A program made the translations under genes and the position numbers. A model generated the notes under the pieces. It had not been told where the DNA came from. It worked only from the letters and a program-made list of their open reading frames with translations, and made no database searches. A stretch of 64,000 bases of DNA from Bacteroidota bacterium (GTDB lineage: Bacteria > Bacteroidota > Bacteroidia > AKYH767-A > OLB10): the NCBI GenBank assembly GCA_016713445.1, contig JADJPB010000014.1, forward strand, positions 1-64,000, written 5' to 3'. Shown in pieces: positions 27,972 through 38,720 of the stretch; within the stretch, counting starts at the first letter, position 1; the number at the start of each line of letters is the position of its first letter.

Positions 27972-28020
27972 AGTAAAATTCTAGTTGGGAGGCGGGCTCA
28001 ATTAAGAGGGGGTGAATTCC

Positions 28021-28050
28021 TGTAGAGACGCCATTAATGGCGTCTCTACA
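28021..28050. terminator. 30-base perfect palindrome between convergent genes
   Basis: The arm TGTAGAGACGCCATT is followed directly by its own complement, with no loop base. It sits between the convergent genes ending at 27971 and 28144, so it may end transcripts both ways. GAGACG-type palindromes are also a widespread interspersed repeat, which is the alternative. Confidence 0.55.
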
Positions 28051-28143
28051 AATTGGATGTTAACAGTCAAAACCAACTGCAAATTATTGCTAAACCTTAA
28101 TTTTAGCCTGACGCCTAAGCGATAGCTATCGGGATTACAATTC

Positions 28144-29598
28144 CTACCTAAGCAACATAATCGTCCTCACCACCTGTTCATCCTTCAGCCTTCCATCTGC
28201 ATAGCCCTTGTAATTCACTTTAGCTATATAAATTCCTTCGGGCGCTAAAGTGTTTTTATAAAAACCATCCCAGAAATGCGTGATGTCATTCGTAACAAAA
28301 ACTTCCTGTCCCCAGCGATTATAAATTCGTAATTTGAATTCTTCTAAAATACAATCGCTAATCACAAAATAATTTTCATTTTTTGTGTCAGTATTCGGAC
28401 TAAATGCATTTGGAATCCAAACATTACAAGGACAATTTTCATAAGCAATTTCAATCGTATCTCCTGCAAGTCCGCAAATATTGGTAGCGTTCACAAAATA
28501 GATACCCGATTGTTTTATCACAATTGAAGTGCCTATCTCTCCTGTCGACCAGAAGAAAGGTTCCACTCCTGTCGCTGAAATTATTTTTTCTTGTCCTAAA
28601 CAAACAATACTTGAGTCGTTAGTTATTTCTACCGTCGGAATTTCATCCACGTGAACGTAATTTTCTTTCAAGATGGAATCACTTCCACATTCGTAATGTG
28701 TAACCAGCGTTACATCAAAATCGCCGGGTGCATCATAGCAAATAGAAGTTGGATTTTTGTCGGTTGAAGAAGCTGGATTTCCATTCTCAAAATACCAGAT
28801 ACGTGAATAACGAGTAGTGTGAGAAGTATCTTCAAAGGGGATACAATCATCTACACATATAGAACGATCACTTGCGCTGAAACCGCTATAATAAATCGGT
28901 GGATCACTTATTTTAACTAAGCTGATATCATCTACATCTAAATAATCACTATCAGCAGTTTGTTTACATGATGGAGTTTGGGTGCTGTCATTGCAAAAGA
29001 AACCAATCATTACTGCGTCATAGCAACTGTCGGCTACAAAATCAATAGTGAAGGAAGTGTAAGTACTTACTTGAATTTGACTTGGATCAATTTGAATCTG
29101 AGGTTGAAAGGTTGTGCAACCAGTGATGGAAGCAATGGGAGGATGTATCGATTTGTAAAAATAAAATCCTACCGAATAGCAATTCAGCAAAGGCGTCGGT
29201 AAATTGGTAGTTGTAAAATGCCAATAGGATTGCACTCTATAAGTTGCTCCCGGTATTAATGTTTGAACCAACAATCCTTTGAAAGTCTCACCATACCATG
29301 AAGACCCAGATCCCCAAATGGTAGGAGGGACTCCAATTAATCCAATTACGCCATTGCCTGTTCTTGGTGTACCGTAATTTCCAAGTGTTGAAGGAGCATA
29401 ATATCCACAATGATAAAAATCAGCAGTGCCAATTGCAGAGTCCCAATCGGTGCACCTGTTAATTTGCGAAGTATAAGTAGGACATTGATTGTATGTTTCG
29501 AACCCCGGATTCTTAAAAAGATTTTGTGCCCTTCCTTCTATAAAAAAGTGAGAAAGGGCAATTGCTAGAAATAAAGAAACAGAAAGAGCATGTTTCAT
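28144..29598 (-). CDS. T9SS type B (CHU_C) cargo protein with PKD-like domain
   Basis: Start ATG 29598 (MKHALSVSLFLAIALSHFFI); a TTG start nine bases earlier is less likely. About 484 residues. After the signal peptide, FKNPGFETYNQCPTYTSQI and GLLVQTLIPGATYRVQSYWH form a jelly-roll-like carbohydrate-binding-type domain common in this class; around residue 255 a PKD domain begins (CIPFEDTSHTTRY to ICYDAPGDFDVTL); the end has the type B gliding-motility C-terminal signature: WIPNAFSPNTDTKNE, FKLRIYNRWGQEVF, HFWDGFYKN and a final VVRTIMLLR. Exported by T9SS; such proteins are often held at the surface by PorP/SprF-type partners, none of which is in this window. Confidence 0.85.
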   Translation of the reverse strand: MKHALSVSLFLAIALSHFFIEGRAQNLFKNPGFETYNQCPTYTSQINRCTDWDSAIGTADFYHCGYYAPSTLGNYGTPRTGNGVIGLIGVPPTIWGSGSSWYGETFKGLLVQTLIPGATYRVQSYWHFTTTNLPTPLLNCYSVGFYFYKSIHPPIASITGCTTFQPQIQIDPSQIQVSTYTSFTIDFVADSCYDAVMIGFFCNDSTQTPSCKQTADSDYLDVDDISLVKISDPPIYYSGFSASDRSICVDDCIPFEDTSHTTRYSRIWYFENGNPASSTDKNPTSICYDAPGDFDVTLVTHYECGSDSILKENYVHVDEIPTVEITNDSSIVCLGQEKIISATGVEPFFWSTGEIGTSIVIKQSGIYFVNATNICGLAGDTIEIAYENCPCNVWIPNAFSPNTDTKNENYFVISDCILEEFKLRIYNRWGQEVFVTNDITHFWDGFYKNTLAPEGIYIAKVNYKGYADGRLKDEQVVRTIMLLR

Positions 29599-29688
29599 AA
29601 GGTACAAAGATTGCCTTTTATTCTAAATTTTATGTCAAAATATTGTCTTGATTTTTCCATAATTTCTTTTAAAAACAACCAAAAAAGA

Positions 29689-29696
29689 TACATTTG
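29689..29696 (+). promoter_or_regulatory. -7 promoter box of ruvA
   Basis: TACATTTG, exact TAnnTTTG, only four bases before the ATG at 29701, so the transcript may begin at or next to the start codon. No TTG box at 19-base spacing. Confidence 0.4.
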
Positions 29697-29700
29697 CTTC

Positions 29701-30289
29701 ATGTTTGATTATTTCAACGGTAAAATTGAGGGACTTTCACCTACCGAAGTGACTATTGATTGTGGCGGAGTGGGTTACCATCTGCAAATCTCCCTTTATA
29801 CTTACGGACAATTAAAGGACAAGCCGAAGCGTTCGACTTTTTGCGCATCATGTGGTTCGAGAAGATGCTCAGATTCTCTTCGGATTCTTCGACCAGGAAG
29901 AACGGTTTATGTTCCGTGAATTATTGAGTGTCAGTGGAGTAGGGGCTTCAACCAGCCGAATTGTGCTGTCTTCGATGTCAGCCTCCCACCTCCGTCAAGT
30001 CATCGCTACCGGCGATGTAATAAGCTTGCAAAAAGTGAAGGGAATTGGCGCTAAAACGGCCCAAAGGATCGTGATTGACTTGCAAGATAAGATGAAAAAA
30101 GGAATGGTTTTAACAGAAATAAATCCTTCAAAACAGTACAATACAGAAAGTAATGAAGCGTTAAGTGCTCTCCTAACCCTTGGTTTTGCACGTGCGAGTG
30201 CCGAAAAAGCCATTCTTCAAGCCTCTAAATCACTGGAATCTAATTCCAAAGTAGAGGATTTAATAAAGGTTGCATTGAGTCACCTTTGA
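29701..30289 (+). CDS. ruvA: Holliday junction DNA helicase subunit RuvA (one frame break)
   Basis: RuvA binds four-way DNA junctions as a tetramer and loads the RuvB motor for branch migration. Start ATG 29701 (MFDYFNGKIEGLSPTEVTID), then DCGGVGYHLQISLYTYGQLK (OB domain). A one-base shift in a T-run near 29838 leads into HHVVREDAQILFGFFDQEER, SVSGVGASTSRIVLSS and KGIGAKTAQRIVIDLQDK, the two helix-hairpin-helix motifs, and a C-terminal RuvB-contact domain (NEALSALLTLGFARASAEKA). About 196 residues, the normal length. RuvA is core to recombination, so the break is almost surely a base error. Upstream of sprA on the same strand. Confidence 0.95.
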
Positions 30290-30362
30290 AACTAATGTAA
30301 GGAGATGGCGTACAAATTCTAGAAACGTTCCCTGTAAGGTTCGTTACCAAAAAGAATTGTGC

Positions 30363-30370
30363 TATTTTTG
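30363..30370 (+). promoter_or_regulatory. -7 promoter box of sprA
   Basis: TATTTTTG, exact TAnnTTTG, 40 bases before the TTG start at 30411. Confidence 0.4.
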
Positions 30371-30410
30371 GCGCGCCTCGAAGTTGACCACCTAACCCGA
30401 AATTACCCGT

Positions 30411-33400
30411 TTGAAGCAGATCCGTTCGTATTCTTTTATTATTTTTTGCTTCACGTTGCTTATATCTTTGGTATGGGCATCGGGATCAGAAATTGTTTTC
30501 AGTCCCTTCGATTCAATGCCATTTGCAGCAGGGGATTCGGATACAGCGGCTGTGAATTTGCCTTATCCTTTTAATGATCGTTATTCAGATCCTTATAACA
30601 GCAATGCGCCCTCGAGCCCACTTTATATGGGGAACCCCAGTAATATTCAGACTACCGTCGAGTATAACCCGGAGGAACGTCAATACGATATTAATGAGAA
30701 TTTTGGAAGTAATTTTTTCCGCAGTCCGAGTTATATGACCTTTGAAGAGTTCAAAGAATCGGAGTTTGAAAAGAGCACTAAGAATTATTGGAAGCAAAAG
30801 GCAAATGCAGATAACGTAGCCGCCCGAAAGAGCGGCTCGCCTCGTATTTATGTAGGTGGTGAAGCGTTTAATCGAATTTTTGGAGGAAATACCATCGACA
30901 TTCGTCCTCAAGGATCGGCCACGCTAGCATTCGGATTAAATATCTCCCGTTACGATAACCCAACCTTACCGGAACGTCAACGTCGTATCACCACTTTCGA
31001 TTTTCGTGAACAAATACAAATGAATGTGATTGGTAATATTGGAGAGAAACTGAAGATTACTACCAACTACAATACTCAAGCAAGTTTCGATTTTGAGAAT
31101 CAGATGAAATTGGAGTATACAGGTTATGAAGATGAGATCATCCAAAAAATCGAAGCTGGTAACGTTAGCTTACCCCTCAACTCGCAGTTGATTCAAGGAA
31201 GTCAAAGTTTGTTCGGATTGAAAACGCAGTTGAGATTTGGTCGATTGATGGTAACCACCTTGCTTTCACAACAACGCGGACAAGCGTCCAATATTGAAGT
31301 GAAAGGTGGTGCAACAACTACTAAGTTTGATATTCCTTGCGATCAGTACGAGGTAAATAAACATTATTTCGTAGGTCAATACTTCAAAGATCAATACGAT
31401 GTTTCTTTAGCTGACCTTCCATTCATCAACTCATTAGTGATGATTACTCGTATGGAAGTTTGGGTGACCAATAGAAATAATAGTACAGACAATACCCGAA
31501 CAATTTTAGCAGCTATGGATTTAGGAGAAAGGAATCCATACAACACTGATTTGGTCAGTACCGCTCCCCCATTCAATAATATTTATCCTTCCGACTCTGC
31601 AAATAGTTTATATGATTTTTTTAATTTAAATAGCGATTTACGTGATGTTACTTTAGTGCAAAACGAAATTGCGGGAATTACTCAGCTGAGTCCTTCTCGT
31701 GATTATGAAGTAGTGCAGAACGCTCGTCGATTAGCCCCTACTGAATATACCTTTAATCCTCGTTTAGGTTATATCTCCTTGAATCAAGCATTGAATGGAA
31801 ATGAAGTATTAGGAGTTGCGTATGAGTATACATTAGGCGGTAAAGTATATCGAGTGGGAGACTTGACCAACACCGGCATTGAGCCCCCAAAAGTGTTGTT
31901 CATGAAATTATTAAAAGGTCGTGTGAATAATACGAAGTTGCCTACCTGGGATTTGATGATGAAGAACGTTTATGCGTTGGGTGGTTTTCAACTGGACAGA
32001 AAAGATTTTAAATTGGATGTATTGTATTATGTAGATACCATTGGTAATCGACTGAACTACATTCCAACGAATTCAACTCAAACTAACGTATATGCGAAGC
32101 CGCTAAATCGTCTTTTCAATTTAGATAAATTAAATAGTAATAATGATCCACGTCCCGATGGAGAATTTGATTTTATCGAAGGTGTCACCATTAACAGTAA
32201 TAATGGTCGGATTATTTTCCCAGTGCGTGAACCATTTGGCGGTTATCTAGAAAGCAAGTTCAATGACTCTGCCGCCGCTGCTCCTTTTGTGTATGAAGAA
32301 TTGTATGACTCTACACGAATCTTTGCCATTCAAGTTGCATCAAAAAATAAGTTTAGTTTAAAAGGAAGTTATATCAGTAAGTTCGGATCTGATATTCCAT
32401 TAAATGCAATCAATATTCCTCAGGGATCGGTAAAGGTAACAGCAGGAGGAGCACCGTTAACAGAGAATGTAGATTATACAGTGGATTATAATTTAGGACG
32501 TGTAAAGATCATCAACCAAAGTATATTAAATTCCGGAACAGCGATTAATATTGCCTTAGAAAGTAATTCACTTTTCAGTATTCAATCTAAAACATTGTTT
32601 GGATCTCGCTTTGATTATACCGTTAATAAGGATCTTGTTTTGGGAGGAACCATTCTTCGATTAAACGAACGTCCTATTACACAAAAAGTAAATATTGGTG
32701 ATGAACCCATCGCCAATACAATTTGGGGAGTTGATGGAACATGGAGAACTGAATCGCGTTGGTTGACAAGGATGATTGATAAGCTTCCCGGCATCTCGAC
32801 CAAAGAAGTTTCGACAATTACAGTAGCTGGAGAGTTCGCCAACTTAATTCCTGGAAATAATAAAGCCATTGGTAAAAATGGTACCGCCTATATCGACGAT
32901 TTTGAAGGGAGTCAAAGTACCATTGATTTGCGTAATGTGGGATCATGGATTCTTTCATCAGCACCTACACGACTATTGCCAGAGGCAGATAGCGTTAGTT
33001 TGGATTACGGAAAGAATCGTGCAAAATTTTCTTGGTATATCATCGATCCACTCTTCTATCGTAAACTCTCTGGTGTAACTCCGCCGAATATTGATGATAA
33101 TGCCATCTCGAATCATTTAGTACGTCAGGTTCCTGAAAAAGAGATTTTTCCTAATCGTGAGGCTCAGCAAGGCCAAACAGTGGTGCTTCCTGTTTTCAAT
33201 ATGAGTTTCTTTCCGGAAGAACGTGGCCCCTATAATTATGACGTACTTCCATCCTCGCTTAGTGCTGGAGTAAATTCCGATGGTAAATTGAATGATCCTG
33301 CGTCGCGTTGGGGCGGTATCATGCGCAGAATTGAAACTACCGATTTTGATGTGGCTAATATTGAGTTTATCCAATTCTGGATGATGGATCCTTTTAATAG

Positions 33401-36400
33401 CAATACGCAAAACACCAATCAAAGTGGCGGTGATTTATATTTCAATTTGGGAAATATTTCTGAGGATGTATTGAAGGATGGAAAGTTAGAATACGAAAAT
33501 GGTTTACCAATCGACGGTGATACCAGTATAGCAAGTAAGACTATTTGGGGATTCACACCTAAAACGCAACCTCCCATCATTTACGCTTTTGATAATAGTC
33601 CCGACGCTCGCCAATACCAGGATGTCGGATTTGATGGATTGAGAAATAATCTTGAATCTTCTTTTTTCAAAGTTATTTGAATGATTTGCAAGCCAACGTA
33701 AATGCACAGGCATTCGCTGAAGCGGCGGCAGATCCCTCCACCGATAACTACCACTACTATCGTGGTTCGGATTACGACAACCAAGGGTTAGGTATCCTCG
33801 ATCGATACAAGAGATTCAGTAATCCGGAAGGCAATTCACCTACCGATGCGCAATCACCGGAAAGTTATCCGACAGCAGCTACTACCATTCCAGATGTTGC
33901 CGATGTAAATAAAGATTTCAATCAAGAGAGCAGTGAACAGTACTACCAATACCGTGTATCACTACGTCCGGGTGAGATGCAAGTAGGACAGAATTTTATT
34001 GTCGACAAAATAACAAGAACGGTGAACTTGCCGAATGGAACCTCTGATCAAGTTACTTGGTATCAGTTTAAAGTTCCTATTCGTGAAATTAATGGAACCA
34101 ATCCGAATATTAATCGCATAGGTGATATCGAAGGATTTAATACCATCTCTTTCATTCGTATGTTCATGACAGGATTTGAGCAACCAATGACGTTGCGTTT
34201 TGCACGTTTAGAACTCTTGCGTGGTGAGTGGAGGAAGTATAATTATGATTTACGATCGGTAGGTGATGTGATCGGAACGGATCCAAATAGTGCAACATTT
34301 GATATTTCGGTGGTGAATATTGAAGAGAACGGAAAACGTACACCCGTCAACTACGCAATTCCTCCCGGAATTCTAAGAGAAATTAATATCGGATCAACTG
34401 TGTTGCAAAGATTGAATGAGCAAAGCTTATCCATGAGAGTTTGTGATTTGGAAGATGGTGATGCACGAGGTGCTTTCAAAAATTTAGAATTGGATTTGCG
34501 CTTGTATGAAAAGATCAAAATGTTTGTACATGCTGAAAGCTCAGGCGACCCCGATGCATTGAGAAGCGGTGACTTGAATGTCTTTATTCGGATGGGTAAT
34601 GACTTTAGCGAAAATTATTATGAATATGAGGTGCCCTTGAGCGTTACTCCCTGGGGAACAACTTCTCCGGAAGCAATTTGGCCGGTTGCAAATAATATCG
34701 AATTGGAGTTAGAGAAGTTTGTGGATATGAAGCTTCGTCGAAATAAAGCCGTGGATAATTCAGGAGGAGCATTAAATATCACTAGCCTCTATTCCGAACT
34801 TGAATCAGGAACGAATCGAACATTTAGCGTTCGTGGTAATCCATCGCTAAGTTCCATTCGATCGATAATGGTCGGAATCCGAAATCCAAAAGTGGATCCC
34901 TTAAATCCTGGTACCGATGATGGTCAAAAGAAATGTGGAGAAGTATGGGTGAATGAACTTCGACTAACCGACTTCAGTAAGAAAGGCGGATGGGCTGCCA
35001 ATGGTCGAGTGAATGCTAAACTTGCCGATATTGGAAACGTTACTATTGCAGGTCAACATAAGTCCGCCAACTTTGGCCCACTTGATCAGAAAGTAAGCGA
35101 GCGTCCTGTAAATTCTGAAACTACTTTTAATGTTACTTCTTCTATCTATTTAGGTAAATTCCTTCCTCAAAAAGCGAATCTAGATATTCCAATGTATGTG
35201 AACTATGGAACGGTAGTTCGTAATCCAGTTTATGATCCATTAGATCAAGATGTGCAATTTACAAAGTCTCTGGACAATGCAGATACTAAAGGGGAGAAGC
35301 GTGAAATTAAGAAGCGTTCTCAAGATTATACTCAAACAAAGGGGATCAACTTCACCAACGTGAAGAAGAATCGTAATGCAGGTGCGAAAGCGCATGTTTA
35401 TGATATAGAGAATTTTAATTTCACCTACGGTCACGATGAGGTTTTCCATCGTGATATCAATATCGAATACGATGTTGTAAAAACACATCGAGGTGCTATC
35501 GGATACAACTTTAATACTACACCCAAGTATCTCGCGCCTTTTGAGAAAGCGCCAATCATGAAGTCGAAGTACCTCAAGCCGCTGAAGGATATCAATATAA
35601 ATTTGATTCCTACCAGCTTGAATTTCCGTACCGATATTCAACGAATGTATGGTGAGAAATTATTTAGAAATAATACAGGTTACAACGACATTATTCGCGA
35701 CACTTTCTTCAACAAAAATTTTGAGATGCGTCGATTGTATGATTTCAAATTGGATATCACAAGAAGTATAAAAGTGGATTTTAATGCAAATAATTTTTCG
35801 GTAGTAGATGAACCTGAAGGAAGAATAGATTCTAAAGACGATCGTGATTCTATTCGTAGCAATATCTTCGGGAAAAATTTCTTACTCGGTAGAAATAAAA
35901 ATTACCAGCAAACGGGTAATGTGAGTTATCAAGTCCCTTTAAATAAATTCCCATTCACCAATTGGATCTCGTTGAATGCTCGTTATGGATTTAATTACAG
36001 TTGGACCGCAGGGCAATACTTAAGAAATACCGAGGGGCTTTTCACCACGGATCCACGAACGGGAAATACCATTCAGAATTCGAATACAAAACAACTGAAT
36101 GGAAACTTTACCATGACAACGCTTTATAATAAGGTGCCGTGGTTAAAGAAAATGAATTCTCCAAAACCAAAAACACCTCCTAAACCTAAGGTGCCTCCTC
36201 CAGATCCGAAATCGGAGATTCCGGATAGTTTGAAGTCGAAAATTCCTATTCCGAAAGAAAAGAAACCACGCACCACACCGGATGCAGTTCGATTTTTGGC
36301 TAGGATGATCATGGGTGTTAAAACCGTAGGATTTACCTATAGCGAAACAAATGGTACCACCTTACCTGGCTACGTAAATTATTCCGATGTTTTTGGTCAA

Positions 36401-37657
36401 GATTTAAATAATAATTCTCCTGGAATTGGTTTCACCGTTGGATCACAACGCGACATTCGCGAGCGCGCTGTTCGTGGAGGATGGATCACCGCGGATTCTA
36501 CGTTGAATAATCCGTTGACAAGAAGTTATAATTCTAATTTCTCTGGTCGTGCATCTATTGAGCCGTTTGATGGAATGAAGGTAGAGCTGACCGCTACTCG
36601 TCAATTTAGTAGAAACAATTCTGAATTCTTTCGATACAATGGTACCGGATTCGAATCACAAGGAGTCACGGAAACTGGAAACTTTAGTATATCCGTGATT
36701 GGTTGGGGAACTGCCTTTGTGAAAGATGATAAGAAAACTTACGAGAGCGCCACTTTTGATAAGTTTAATTTGAATCGTAAAATATTATCAGAACGATTAG
36801 CTTCAGAGAATCCGAATTCTGTAGGATTAGCACCTGCAGATACTTTTGGTGTTGTATATAATGATGGTTATAGTGGAACGCAGCAAGAAGTATTGGCATT
36901 AGCGTTCTTATCTGCGTATACTGGTAAATCAGCCTCTGGTATTGATCTCAATGTTTTCCCGCGAATTCCTTTACCGAACTGGAGAATTACATATGATGGA
37001 CTTGGGAAATTGCCTTTGTTGAAGAAAATCTTCACATCGGTAAACATTACCCATAGTTATCGCGCTACTTATAATGTAAACTCTTTCCAACGTAATGCAA
37101 GTTATATCGATTCTGAATTCCCTATTGTAAAAGATATCTCTGGAAATTTTGTGCCCAAACGCGAGTTAGCACAAGTGTCTATGAGCGAACAGTTCGGACC
37201 ATTGATAGGAGTGGATGTTACGTGGAAGAATAATATTCAAACACGTGCTGAATTCCGTCGTGATCGAAATGTTTCTTTGACGTATGCCGGTGTTCAAATC
37301 ACCGAAGTGAAAGGAAATGAAATCGTTTTAGGTTTCGGATATCGAATGCCAAAATTCCGCCTTCCATTCGGAATTGGAGGCAAGAAAAAAGTTGGCGGTA
37401 ATAGTCTTAACCTCACTGCAGATTTCTCCGCACGTCGTAATATTACAATTATTCGACGATTGCTGGAAGGTGTGAATCAGCCTACCGCAGGTTTAAATGT
37501 GTATTCCATCAAAGGAGCAGCCGATTACACGGTAAATGAAAGATTGAATTTGCGCCTGTTTTACGAGCAAACGATTAATACACCAGTTATTTCTACATCA
37601 TTTCCTACTTCTAATGTCTTAACGGGAGTTGAAATTCGCTTTTCATTGTCTCAGTAG
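30411..37657 (+). CDS. sprA: SprA (Sov-type) T9SS translocon and gliding motility protein (one frame break)
   Basis: SprA is the giant outer-membrane channel of the type IX secretion system. About 2,415 residues after correcting one frame break near 33665, the expected size. Start is taken as TTG 30411 (LKQIRSYSFIIFCFTLLISL), because an in-frame stop lies 18 bases upstream and no ATG is available before the signal peptide. SprA motifs include DIRPQGSATLAFGLNISRYD, TITTNYN-like KLKITTNYNTQASFDFENQM, YIDDFEGSQSTIDLR, SARWG-like DPASRWGGIMRRIET and the barrel-rich C-terminus FGYRMPKFRLPFGIGGKKK to EIRFSLSQ. A Pro-rich Lys-rich loop (PKPKTPPKPKVPPPDPKSEI) near 36165-36260 is a species-specific insert. 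Neighbours ruvA, gcvH and vanZ match the order known in the phylum. Confidence 0.95.
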
Positions 37658-37694
37658 TAGAAGTGTGATCTCATAAATTTAAGCGCCGCAGCAC

Positions 37695-37710
37695 TCACCG
37701 AATTCGGTGA
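37695..37710. repeat. 16-base palindrome between sprA and gcvH
   Basis: TCACCGAATTCGGTGA, followed by AAAA; either a weak terminator for sprA or an operator site. Confidence 0.4.
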
Positions 37711-37779
37711 AAAACCTCCTTATTAGTGGAATATAGCATCATTTATACAACAGAATTTTTCTATTGTATAAATTAGAAT

Positions 37780-37787
37780 TATTTTTG
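37780..37787 (+). promoter_or_regulatory. -7 promoter box of gcvH
   Basis: TATTTTTG, exact TAnnTTTG, 14 bases before the ATG at 37802; the only TTG upstream is at a poor 13-base spacing. Confidence 0.35.
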
Positions 37788-37801
37788 TCCAAAATAGTAT
37801 T

Positions 37802-38182
37802 ATGAATATTCCAGCAGAACTAAAATACACCAAGGACCATGAGTGGATTCGGGTGGATGGTGATATAGCCACCATAGGCATTACTGATTTCGCTCAAAGT
37901 GAATTGGGTGATATCGTCTATATCGAAATTGAAACAGTAGGAGATACCGTAGAAAAGGATGCCGTTTTCGGAACTGTGGAAGCCGTAAAAACTGTTTCTG
38001 ATTTGTTTATGCCTGTCACCGGTGAAGTGCTAGAGTTAAACGCACACCTGGAAGGAGCTCCTGAGTTAGTGAACAAAGATCCTTATAACGATGGTTGGAT
38101 GGTGAAAGTAAAAATTGCAGATATTTCTCAACTCTCAGATTTGTTAAGTGCCGACACTTATAAATCTTTGATTGGTGGATAA
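37802..38182 (+). CDS. gcvH: glycine cleavage system H protein
   Basis: 126 residues, full length. Carries the lipoyl arm that shuttles the aminomethyl group between the P, T and L proteins of glycine cleavage. Seen: KYTKDHEWIRVDGDIATIGI, FAQSELGDIVYIE and the lipoylation loop GTVEAVKTVSDLFMPVTGEV with Lys63 as the modified residue. Cytoplasmic. The stop overlaps the start of the VanZ gene, so the two are probably translated together; P, T and L genes are not in this window. Confidence 0.95.
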   Translation: MNIPAELKYTKDHEWIRVDGDIATIGITDFAQSELGDIVYIEIETVGDTVEKDAVFGTVEAVKTVSDLFMPVTGEVLELNAHLEGAPELVNKDPYNDGWMVKVKIADISQLSDLLSADTYKSLIGG

Positions 38183-38585
38183 TACAAAGGATATAAAATT
38201 CTTCCATTTTAACTGGCCCGGCATTAGCTGGGCTTTGTTGATTCTTGTCCTGAGTTCAATTACACCGCCCTCATTTCGCATCCCTGACCTTTTTGATTTA
38301 CTTGCTCCTGATAAGGTTGCACATTTTGCTTTTTATGCCATCTTCGTCATCCTCTTTACTTATGGATTTAGTAGAATGCCCTCAGGAAATAGATGGTCAA
38401 GAAATCAATTTAGTATTCCGCTTTTTGGTGGTATCATTTACGGAGGATTGATCGAATTGTATCAAGGTCATGTACTCACAAATCGTACAGCAGATTATGT
38501 CGATTTCATTGCCAACTGCATTGGATCTTTGATGGGTTGGGCTTTGATGAGGTATCTTTCAAAGCGAAAATTTCGATTGAATTAA
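38175..38585 (+). CDS. VanZ-like membrane protein
   Basis: About 136 residues. I take the GTG at 38175 as start, overlapping the last 8 bases of gcvH (a TTG three bases earlier is possible). VanZ-like features: four hydrophobic segments (ISWALLILVLSSITPP; VAHFAFYAIFVILFTYGFSR; SIPLFGGIIYGGLIELYQ; YVDFIANCIGSLMGWALMRY), the conserved DKVAHFAFY and the GLIELYQ...R-ADYVDFIAN block. The molecular role of the family is unclear outside glycopeptide resistance. The gcvH-vanZ overlap is a recurring arrangement in Bacteroidota. Confidence 0.85.
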   Translation: MDNTKDIKFFHFNWPGISWALLILVLSSITPPSFRIPDLFDLLAPDKVAHFAFYAIFVILFTYGFSRMPSGNRWSRNQFSIPLFGGIIYGGLIELYQGHVLTNRTADYVDFIANCIGSLMGWALMRYLSKRKFRLN

Positions 38586-38659
38586 GCCTTTTTTGGAGTT
38601 TTTTTGTATTTTTTCTTCTCGATTTTGGGTGAAGGTCTTTTAATAAGTGGCCGAAGGTC

Positions 38660-38689
38660 TTGCATATCTCTTGAATTGTCATAACTTTG
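38660..38689 (+). promoter_or_regulatory. promoter, TTG-19-TAACTTTG
   Basis: TTG at 38660-38662 and the exact -7 box TAACTTTG at 38682-38689, spacing 19, the best two-box promoter in the window. It lies 31 bases before the ATG at 38721. Confidence 0.6.
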
Positions 38690-38720
38690 AAAATAGACTT
38701 GGTCTCAAAATTCAATTCGT

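Noticed and set aside
29830..29845. Programmed frameshifting in ruvA
   Set aside because: No slippery heptamer with downstream structure; ruvA is not known to use frameshifting, and similar breaks occur in many unrelated genes.
31391..36312. Minus-strand frames opposite sprA
   Set aside because: Shadows of sprA; no starts with plausible context and no recognisable domains.
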